Shown here one piece after another: positions 55,256 to 64,000 of a stretch of DNA of 64,000 nucleotides. Within the stretch, counting starts at the first letter, position 1. Each line of letters begins with the position of its first letter. The stretch comes from Bombyx mori (lineage: Eukaryota; Arthropoda; Insecta; Lepidoptera; Bombycidae). The DNA lies in assembly GCF_030269925.1 (NCBI RefSeq), contig NC_085117.1, positions 558,001 to 622,000 of the forward strand, read 5' to 3'. Under the pieces are notes generated by a model. The model did no database searches and had not been told where the DNA came from. It worked only from the letters and a program-made list of their open reading frames with translations. Position numbers and translations under genes: made by a program.

Positions 55256-58200
55256 TTAATTAACTAATTTCGTAACGTAATTGCTGGGGAAGAGGCCGAC
55301 CATGCCACGAAGTTCGCCTGCGGAAATGCAAAAGAAAAGAACCTCACATTTACAATACACGTTTTGTCGTTGTTGCAATTTTAAAATGTTTCGCTGGACG
55401 TGACGCGTTTATATTCGCAAAAAGTCGTCACGATTTAAATAAAGTCGTTACGATTTAATTAAAAGTCGTCACGATTTAAATAAAGTCGTCACGATTTCAT
55501 TAAAAAATTGGCTACGATTTAAAAAAAATCGCCACAGTTTAAAAGAAAATCGTTACGACTTTTTAAAAAATCGTCACGATTTATTTTTTTAAACTTGCAA
55601 TTTGCATTTACCTTGCCACCACGCCGGGTCCTGGCTGCGGTCGGTGACGGCTATGATGTCGTCCTTCTCGAAGCTGAGCTCGTCCGCGTTTTGAGCCGTG
55701 TACGGATACAGCGCCACCACCTGCCAATTGATCGGATCAGGCTCAGTATCCTTCTTAGGTATTTCTTCTTAGGTCTACCTCGTCTTCTATATCCTTCCAC
55801 ATTCATAGTTCTCAGATTCTCTGTCACAGGTCCTCTAACATATTCATTCCGTATTCCACATCCATGGCAACATTCGCATCTCTGCTGCATACAATCGACT
55901 TTCATCCGCTATTTTTGTGGTCTAACAAGCTGGTCTATACTAGAGCTAGACTATATTCGTTGACCCTACTGTGGTAACCAACAGACAAAGACAGCCCCTT
56001 CAAACATGTTCTGCTGCTAATGTTATTATTGTCAGTGCGTTACGTCATTTATAACGCGATCACTTGTTGAGTTATAGAGAGGGAGAGAGAAGGAGAGAGG
56101 AAGAGAAAGAGAGGAAGAGAAAGAGAGGAAGAGAGAGAAAGAGAGAGAGAGGAGAGTGTACCTTGTCGATGACCGTCTCCGTGGGTAGAGCGTCCATCTT
56201 CGAGGAGAGCACGGGAGTGGTGCGGCCCGAGGTCCGCCCCGACGACTGCAGCACCTGACGTATGTATATAGAGATTATACACATCTGTCCCTCACGTTGA
56301 ATCCACAACCCTCGAACCGATACTCGATGACACACTGCGCATCTATGACGCAACACAAACCCCTATCTTCCATGGGGGTAAACATAAATACCAGTTTTTT
56401 GACGAAAACAAAAAATCGCCTTTACTCCATTGCAATAAGAGCTATATTCGAGTGGCGCGCCTCACCTTGACGTAGGAAGCGGGGAACCAGCCGACCTGCC
56501 GGTTCCTGCCCTTGGCCTGCAGCTCGCCCTCCCACCAGCCGCTGTCGGCCTTCTTGCGCACCACCAGCAGCTGTCCCTTCATCAGACTCAGCTGCTCCGG
56601 GCTGGAGGCAGACATGACAATAACATCGGACATCGAGTACACAGACGAGCAGGATTGCTGCCGTCAATGGACAACACTCATATCCCGAGAATGGAACATT
56701 GGATATTTTTATTTATTGCTTAGGTAGGTAGTCGAGCTGATGGTCTTTTTATTTATTTATTTTTATTGCCCTTGTAGGCTGACGAGCATAGGGCCCACTT
56801 AATGGTGAGTGGTTACCGTCGCCCATGGACTTCAGCAATACCAGGGGCATAGCCAAGCCTACCGTTAAGTACTCCCAATAAGCCTTGTTTGAAGAAGGAC
56901 ATGTCATAGCGCTCGGGAAACACCGTGGAGAGGAGCTCATTCCATAGCCGGATGGTACGTGGCAGAAAAGACAGCTGGAAACGCACTGTCTACCTGATGT
57001 TCACTTATCATCGGAGTCCGTAGACATTCACCATGTCAAAGTCGACTTCCACCCTGAGTTTTAAGTCTTAGTTTAAACAGTACAACGGCTGCAGCAGTAA
57101 TGGTGAGGGTCCCCTGGCGGGTGCGGTACCTGGTGGCGGTGTAGCTGGCGAGCGCCTGCACTATCTCGTGCTTGCGGCGGCCGGTGACGGAGTCGCGCCC
57201 GGAGTCGCGGCGCGCCCCCGCGGCGGAGGGGGGCCGCGCGGGGTCCGTGATCATGGCCACCTCTGACGATATCGGCGTCGAGGACTTCTGGTCCTGCGCC
57301 AACAGAAACGTCACAGATGTATATGCGAGTTCGTTAGAGGTCCATATCAGCTAGGTCAGAGATCGGGGAACCGTGGTAATTTATTTATTTTTTTATTTAA
57401 TATATTTTGTACACACAGCTATTAGAAAAGACACGTCAATAAGGATACAGAGTACAAGGGCACTACTTATTTCATGCTGAAATCTCTTCCAGTAGGCCCG
57501 CAAAAGGAAAAAAGAATTAGGAACACAAACCTAGTGCATTTTATTTTTTTAATTGCTTAGATGGGTGGACGAGCTCACAGCCCACCTGGTGTTAAGTGGT
57601 TACTGGAGCACATAGACATCTACAACGTAAATGCAACACCCAGCTTGAAATATAAGTTCTAAGGTATGGTTACAAAGGCTGCCCACCCTTCAAACGGAAA
57701 GGCATTACTGCTTCACGGCAGAAATAGGCAGGGCGGCGGTACCTACCCGCGCGGACTCACAAGAGGTCCTACCACCCCAAATGGGGTAAAATGAAATTTT
57801 AGGGAGGAAAAATGAAATTTTTGTGAGTAAAAAGTATACATCAAAGTGAAACTTCTTTAGAATCGTTGTGATTTCAATCTCAAAACAAGAAATTATCATT
57901 TACTTATATTTTCTGTGGGGGCGATTTTTGTTCCTCAACTGTATATTACATATATTATTATTATTACCGTTATGTATTACTAGGTATTGCATTGATAAAT
58001 AATGATGTTTAATGTGATGTTAATAAATGATGTTTAAATTATATTTTTAGTTATTGTTTTCTTTTCAAAACTATCATGGGGGCTATAGTATGAAAGATGC
58101 TATTATAAAAAGAAGCGATTTCGTTTTTATTTTTGCTCTTCGCCAGAGGGTAATATCAACTTACACAAAAATATTTTGGGGTAATAATTAAAAAAGTTCC

Positions 58201-61200
58201 TCGACCGCCGAGCTCGGTGGAAGATCTCGTTCCCTCTCTAAATAAGACTGCACAAAGGACAATGCCCATTTTCTATGGGCGTATGGGCCCCTAAAAAAAG
58301 TTGTCGCGTCATGATGGTTTTAACTTATTTTGATAGACAAAGAAATATCGTTTCATATTCAGAAAACTATTTTTATATTCTCACCCAGATTTAAGAGAAA
58401 TCTGTTTTTTTCTGCAGCTAAAATTAAGTTGTTAATTGTTTTTTTCGAAATCAATAATCGCTCTCATAATTATTTACAGTATTAAATAAGTTAATTGTGG
58501 TTAATGTTGCTAGAAATAAGCCCTTACGTACATTTTATTATTATTATATCCTCATAATAATATTAAAATGAAATAAAAATCCGGAAGCCGACAACGATAT
58601 TGTTGTTGTTGTTTTTAAATTCGCCAATAAGCAGGCAAAGCGCGTAGCCTATACAGCCTAGTCTGTCGTAGTTATATTTTGTATCTCTTTTTATTGCTTT
58701 TTGGGAGTTTTGACGTCAACTCGATGAATAGCTCATTGAGTGAGCGTGAATTTCCGCAGACCTTTTATCTTGAAAAAAAGAACAGTCACTACTATGTTAG
58801 CCACAGTTTTATTCCAATGCCTCAATAATCGTGAACAACGATTATTGACGTTTAATACACAAAACAACGCTCAATTTATATATTATACATCACAATAAAC
58901 TATTAAAAAAACATAAAATAAAACTTCAAGTGACGCTTCACTCGGGTTGCTGCCAAAACTCTCTGATCATATTATTATATAAGAATAGAGTAATGGTAGG
59001 CCATTGAGATTTTCACTAATGGAATCATTAATATCTAAAAATATTAAATAATTCATGGTGTTAAGTAATAATTATTATTACAATATATAAATATTGAATT
59101 GAACAAAAATAAACTAAAAAGTCTGAATTATAACCATTACTTATTTTTTTTTAATTTGTTGTTCAAGTCACAGACAACTCTTTCGTTTGGCAGCTTATAG
59201 GTTTACTGTAAGGCTGTATGGGCTAAGCCCTTTGCCTATTGGCGAATTTAAAAACTATGCCACTAAGTTTTGGGATGTTAGTTATCAAATAAGTAATTTA
59301 TTTTTTTGTAAAACAATGCCAGGTTTAAAGAAATGTTGATACATAAACTAAACAACGTAAAAAAATAAGGCATAGTTTTTCAAGTACAAATAGTTTTGAC
59401 ATAAAGTTGGCCCACTTTTGGGCATTGTCCTTTACTAGACTGCGGTCTGAATCTGTAGTTGCAGTAGAACTTTTTTTTAAGGGATTTTATGACCTGGTAA
59501 CTAAGACCATGTCTTATTTTAACTTATATTCATATTTTTATGAAAAATGTTATTATGGAGTGAAATGAAATGAAGACGATTAGTTTGAGACATTAATCAA
59601 CTTGGATGAAATTAAATGAAATGAGATGAGATGAAATGGGATGAAATATAATCTCAGTAAAATGGTGGTCATTTATTAAGATTTTTTCAGTGGACTTTTT
59701 GGAGGATCCCGAGAAGTATGTCCAACGGCTTTGTTTCATTTTCCCACACTTGTGCACAGATATTAAACAGTTAATAAACCACCATTATTACACATTTAAA
59801 CCCGAAGAAACACTAAATAGACAAAATAAAGCAAATCACACAACTTCACTCCTCTTCTCGCGTTTCCGCCAAAAAGTCCCTAGCAGTAAAACTACTAGCC
59901 ATTGGCTATCTACCTTCCAGAGTTCAAAAAGGGGGGGTAGTTTGATATTTTGGGGCTGACCTGAGAGGCAGGTATCGGCGGAGTTGTGTTGGGGGGCGAC
60001 GTGTCCTCCTGCTCGGGCGCGGCGGGGGGTGCGGGGGACGCCTCGGCCGGGGCGGAGTCCTGGGGCTCCGAGGTGGCCGCGGGCGCTGCCTCCCGGGACA
60101 CGTAGTTCGAGGGGAATATGCCGGTCCTGTGTGAGGAAATTGAATTTTTTTTTTATATAAATCTAAATTTCGTACGTCGTAAAGGAAACTGTGGTTTATC
60201 TCGGATATCGAACGACGCTAAAACGATTCCGAAAATCGTTACCGATATTTATAAAGTCGTTACGATTTTATTTTATTTTTTTATTATTTATGCCCGAAGT
60301 ATTAACAAACCCTTCTTTTTTTTTTTTTTTTTTCCTACCTAAGCTGATAGCCCTAGCAGCTATGTCAGCGTAACCCTAACTTTAGTAGGTGAGCTCACGG
60401 GGCTCAAACCTGACGATGTTGCTAACACGAACCCTAGCAAGAGCCGTGCTTCGCAGAATCTACCACCGGATCGGAAACGCGACCCACTGAGAAGATCCGG
60501 CGAGAAACTCAGTGGGCTACAAACCCTACTTACTTAAACAAAACAAATAAGAGCCATTAGGTTGGATGTCGGCATCTTCCAATTTATAAAGTCCGACATT
60601 TAGATTCGTTTCGTTCTTAGTTTGCTAGAAGCACACACAGCACGGTGCCGCCCCCCCGTCCCCTCCACTGACCTGGCCCCGATCCTGCCGGTCCACCAGT
60701 CGCCGTCGCGCCGCACCACCTCGATCCTCTCGCCGGCCTCGAACACCAGGTCGCCGGGCTCCGAGGAGCTGTACGGGTACGACGCTATGTAGAACTCGCC
60801 GTCGTCTTCAACAGAAACGGGCTCGCTTACCGTCCGGCCGGGATCTACTGCGATCATTTATAAGTAAAATACGATCAAAAAAGAAAACGTTCCTATATGT
60901 TGGCACTGCAGAGCTGGTCTGCGGACCCTCGACCGCAGCAGAACTCCTGAACGGCCACTGGTAAGCCCATCGAGTTTGGGCTCGTTAGATTTGTCTCTAC
61001 TAGCCCTATACACAGGGTGTGCGTTTTTTAGTGTGTGTTCACTGACCTACTGCCGGCAGCGCGCCCCCGAGGTCGCTGGTGGCCTCCTGTTCGGGTACCT
61101 CCGCTATCCCTGTGGAATGTTCGAGTAAGGTTTATTCGAGTACACTTTATCAGCGGTCACGGCTGGAGAAGTCCTCGAGAAACACAAACTCTTCTCCAAA

Positions 61201-63542
61201 AGTGACATACAAACTTTACAACACTTTTATATGAATGTGTATTTATTAAGATCTAGGGTCACGCATATTATATACTGTTACGCCGGTAAGAGTGACGCTA
61301 TCTGTCGTCGAATACAAGAAGCGAATATTAAAAGCTCTAGTAATATCGAGAACGCTCGAAGAGTGTAACGCCATCTATTATCAAACAGCGAAAACACATA
61401 TCGACACGACTAGACCTATCGGGAATGTTCTTGATAATCGTAGAGTTGTCGTATCGACTATAAAAGCGTTGCAGTGATGACGCGAAGTAATCGGATCACC
61501 TGAAGCGAAACGGAAGAAGCGAATTGCGATTTGTAAAGTGCTCTGAGTGTTAAATAGTTTTAATTTGTACTTCGGTGGCCATTTTATTTATCCCGAACCT
61601 CAGCGCGTAAAGGTACTGAGTATGTTTGTTTAGACAGCACTTCCTTGGGGGATTCAAACGCTCGGGTCGCGTGCACCGGGCGTCGCACACATCAGGCCGC
61701 GGACGCCTTTATAATAATGTTACCCCGGTAAGAGTAACGCCATGTATCACCAAATAGTCGAACGAATATCGAAGAATCTAGTAGCACCTAGAACGCTTGA
61801 GAAGTACAACGCCATCTATTGTCAGATAGCAGAGACACAATACTCGAAATGTGTGGAATATTCTCGATAATTCTAGGGATCACCTGAAGCGTAGTAGCGA
61901 ATTAAGAATTTTAAGGTGTTTGTTAAATGTTTTAAGTGTTGAATACAATTTTATTCTGTACTTCGGTATAATTTTTTTATTTATCCCGAACCCCAGCGCA
62001 TAACAATAATAACCGGGTACAAGTCATACCGGGACATCTGGCTCCTGGATCCCCCTATGGGAACTGGAGCCTGATATACATACTTATATACCAGGCCTGG
62101 GCAAATGGCGGCCCGCGGTAGAATTTCGTCTGGCCCGTGAAGCATTGTATATATCATTATTATTAAAAACATAAATATTAGTTTTTGTCTAACATAAATT
62201 GGTGCATAAATTTTTTTAGATAAAATATTAGGCACTACTGATACACATTATCAGGGCCGGTGGGAGCCAAAATTTTCTCCCGGACAACCGCTCTTTTCAG
62301 CGCCTCCTATTCGAAAATATAATTATGATAATTGAAATCACACTATGTATAATAGTCGCACAATATAAAATTAGAAAAAAAAAACAGTTTGGCCCGTAGG
62401 CAAATTTTCATCTGCAATGTGGCCCGACTATCAAAATATTTGCCCACCCCTGGTCTAGAAGGACCCCCGACCCTAGGTTCAGTCTCTTTACCTTCAAGCT
62501 GCGTCTTTGGCTCGAGGGTCTCGATGACCTCGGTGACGAACGCGGTGGGAGCGTTGAGGTCCTCCACGTACGATTCCGGGAACCAGCCGCTCTGACCTGG
62601 GACCGAGTTCAACCTTCATTTTGACATCTTGTGCGTACAACCTGTCCCTCCCGGATTTTGTCTCGAGGGGGGACCGGACTCTTGGGCGAGAGTGGAGGGG
62701 AGTCGTTTATAGGTGACCGTGACTACCTTAGTGGTTGCATATACAATGCCCCCCACTCCCCACCTGCAGTCCCCGTGGGGGTATCGACCACGCCCAAAAA
62801 AAGGTTATAGTACCATCAAGCTCATTACTGCCGTGAAGCTGTAACGCTTTAAAGAGTGCTGTGAAACTGATATTTTGACCTCATATTCATTGACCTCAAA
62901 GCTGATAGCGGAGTGTTGTAGCGGCGATGTCTCCAGATTCCGGTAAACACTTAACATCAGGTAGTGACATTCTGGTGGTAGGACCTCTTGAGAGTCCGCG
63001 CGGGTAGGCACCACCGCCCTGCCTATTTCTGCCGTGAAGCAGTAATGCGTTTCGGTTTGAAGGGGCAGCCGTTGTAACTATACTGAGACCTTAGAACTCA
63101 TATCTCAAGATGAGTGGCGCATTTACGTTGTAGATGTAACCACTTAACACCAGGTGGGCTGTGAGCTCATCCACCCATCTAAGCAATAAAAAAAAAAGTG
63201 AGACCGTGTGGAGCGCTTCGTGATTTGTCGGCGCCGCTCGGAGCCGCTTCGGCAAGCCAATCGCGGCACACTTATTTTTTCGTTTCGTTTCATTTCGTTT
63301 CATCAAGTTTGAAATCACAACGATTCTAAAGAAGTTTATTATTGATGCGGTCCCCGTACCCCTGGCGCTGCCCCAGGCCCAGCCGGGCTCTGGCGCGGCG
63401 GGGGGCGCGCGCGGCACGATGAGGTCCCCGGGCTGCACGCTCAGCTCGTCGGCGCTGCGCCCCACGAACGGGTACACGCAGCGCCACCGCGGCGGCTGCG
63501 GGCCCTCGCCCCCGGGGGCTGCGGTCTGCACCGTCTCCGTGG
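55256..63542 (-). CDS. Dap160: Intersectin/Dap160, C-terminal SH3 half (5' part outside window)
   Basis: Endocytic scaffold that links dynamin, Eps15-like proteins and synaptojanin at clathrin-coated pits. Ten exons 5' to 3': 63542-63360, 62596-62492, 61109-61047, 60847-60673, 60126-59961, 57293-57130, 56601-56466, 56254-56162, 55720-55612, 55317-55256; about 418 codons, all phases compatible. Four SH3 domains: A ([14 protein letters not shown]...GWFPESYV), B ([15 protein letters not shown]...GIFPSNYV), C ([12 protein letters not shown]...GWFPASYV), D ([16 protein letters not shown]...GLFPSNYV). B aligns with vertebrate SH3C and vertebrate SH3B is absent, as in Drosophila Dap160. The protein stops five residues after GLFPSNYV, so no DH-PH-C2 tail is attached. 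Exons are GC-rich in AT-rich introns. The first window exon begins mid-codon; EH domains and coiled coil must lie right of 64000. Confidence 0.94.
55419..55586. repeat. Tandem array of a ~20 bp unit in the last Dap160 intron
   Basis: About eight units of AAAGTCGTCACGATTTAAAT with increasing divergence to the right. It fills most of the intron between the last two exons. A related stretch (AAAGTCGTTACGATTTTATT) is at about 60257. Confidence 0.85.
55733..55915 (-). mobile_element. LINE remnant in a Dap160 intron
   Basis: Minus strand reads [18 protein letters not shown] and [15 protein letters not shown], like LINE ORF2 C-termini; it starts 12 bp from a Dap160 exon. Confidence 0.5.
56076..56156. 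repeat. Polypurine tract (GA-rich)
   Basis: About 80 bp of almost pure A/G on the plus strand; on the Dap160 sense strand it is a polypyrimidine run starting about 6 nt after the exon donor at 56161. Confidence 0.85.
56749..57000 (-). repeat. Family C repeat, longer copy
   Basis: Antisense, includes the 5' part AGCGCTCGGGAAACACCGTG also present at 25047-25270. Confidence 0.75.
57541..57776 (-). repeat. SINE tail (family A)
   Basis: Complete antisense tail. Confidence 0.8.
58235..59455. mobile_element. Large element with nested inverted repeats
   Basis: Outer pair: AAAGGACAATGCCCA near 58253 and TGGGCATTGTCCTTT near 59418. Inner pair: GTTTTTAAATTCGCCAATAA at 58611 and GCCTATTGGCGAATTTAAAA at 59235. 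Centre: CAATAATCGTGAACAACGATTATTG-type hairpin near 58822. The symmetric order argues for one about 1.2 kb palindromic DNA element in a Dap160 intron. No coding. Confidence 0.6.
59485..59885. repeat. Family D repeat
   Basis: Long copy; reads TTGTGCACAGATATTAAACA where the copy at 1536-2043 carries the MITE. Confidence 0.75.
60330..60525 (-). repeat. Family B repeat
   Basis: Antisense copy between two Dap160 exons: GTAGGTGAGCTCACGGGG, AGATCCGGCGAGAAACTCAG. Confidence 0.8.
61276..61613 (+). mobile_element. Solo LTR, copy 3
   Basis: TGTTACGCCGGTAAGAGTGA to CTCAGCGCGTAA, with CTATAAAAGCG near 61459. The right boundary is degraded. Confidence 0.65.
61640..61705 (-). repeat. SINE head fragment
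   Basis: Antisense GGGGGATTCAAACGC (box B-like) and CATCAGGCCGCGGACG between two solo LTRs. Confidence 0.5.
61718..62005 (+). mobile_element. Solo LTR, copy 4 (shortened)
   Basis: TGTTACCCCGGTAAGAG to GCGCATAACA, flanked by ATAA on both sides (61714-61717, 62006-62009). The TATA/initiator segment is deleted: sequence jumps from TCTAGGGAT to CACCTGAAGCG. Confidence 0.7.
62093..62452. mobile_element. hAT-like non-autonomous element
   Basis: Left end CAGGCCTGGGCAAATGGCGG, right end TATTTGCCCACCCCTG: imperfect inverted repeats of the CAGGGGTGGGCAAA type common in hAT elements, with GGCCCG motifs near both ends. No clear 8 bp duplication. Confidence 0.55.
62815..63200 (+). repeat. Two adjacent SINE tails
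   Basis: A partial diverged tail (62815-62965) followed by a better tail (62972-63200) with A tract, in the intron upstream of the Dap160 exon at 62492-62596. Confidence 0.75.
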
Positions 63543-64000
63543 CTGGAACGACGAAACTATTCGTTACAAAAAAATAGTGAAAACCTGTAGTTAGGATAGG
63601 TACCATCATCCTGCTTGCTTTCGACGCCAAATTACGTCAGCTTTTAAAATACAATCGAGATATCATATGTGATGTCCGTGGGTCTCATAAACCTCTCAGC
63701 GTCGAGCCGCGAGTCCGTCCATCGATTTAAAATTTTAAAATAGATTTATCAGCAGACCAGATATATATATATATATGAACATAAACAGCATCTGTAGTTA
63801 CGCTAGGTCGAGCGCAGACGCTCATTCAGCGGGCCCGCAATGTACGACGTATGATTGGAAGTCGTTGACCTCGCGAGAATTTTTATTACATTACTCGCTC
63901 TAAAAAAATTAAAAAAATTGTGCGCGTGCAGCTTTGTGCACGCGAAAGAAGTGAAACCTCTTTTGCGGTCTATAGTATTATGATTTTTTTTTTAGAACCT
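63543..64000. other. Dap160 intron, right edge
   Basis: Contains a short TA run near 63763. No further Dap160 exon was found before the end of the window. Confidence 0.5.

Noticed and set aside
56049..56356. Leucine/serine-rich frames near 56100
   Set aside because: Produced by the polypurine tract; only 56254-56162 is coding, in the Dap160 frame.

Overview
This is a eukaryotic window, almost certainly from a moth and most likely a silkworm (Bombyx). Introns follow GT-AG rules, the DNA is AT-rich, coding exons are short and often GC-rich, and the space between them is packed with interspersed repeats of lepidopteran type: a tRNA-headed SINE with a long shared tail, at least two other SINEs, RTE-like LINE 3' ends, a Helitron end, mariner, PIF/Harbinger and hAT remnants, and many MITEs. 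Long uninterrupted open frames are mostly accidental; the real genes were recovered by joining short exons whose reading phases fit.

Layout: (1) 1414-13280, minus strand: an SKP2-type F-box/leucine-rich-repeat protein in 13 exons (502 residues predicted). (2) 15106-41230, plus strand: a BNIP3-type mitophagy receptor, six coding exons (192 residues predicted), with a second in-phase first exon at 26241-26277, so there are probably two promoters. The 21.8 kb first intron is filled by a minisatellite with a Helitron in it, an internally deleted mariner, a decayed PIF/Harbinger transposon and a 1.28 kb terminal-inverted-repeat element. (3) 41231-47485: downstream flank with a 263 bp foldback MITE and a broken RTE-type LINE. 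(4) 47486-50459, plus strand: LSM12 homologue, three exons (185 residues). (5) 55256-63542, minus strand: the C-terminal half of intersectin/Dap160, ten exons carrying four SH3 domains and the natural stop codon; the N-terminal EH and coiled-coil exons lie beyond the right edge.

The four genes are not an operon. By family knowledge they act in ubiquitin-dependent cell-cycle control (SKP2), mitophagy (BNIP3), an Lsm-type RNA-associated role (LSM12) and endocytic scaffolding (Dap160). SKP2 and BNIP3 are divergent with about 1.7 kb between them. No RNA genes, CRISPR arrays, operons or bacterial features were seen; tRNA-like stretches are SINE heads.

The most informative non-genic observations are several transposon insertions with readable target-site duplications (a 205 bp MITE whose empty site can be read from sister repeats, a 263 bp MITE flanked by TTA, three solo LTRs flanked by ATAN 4-mers), a Helitron end embedded in a 45/51 bp minisatellite, and BNIP3 intron 2, which carries SINE fragments close to both splice sites. 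Family names for repeats come from memory of general types and were not searched.
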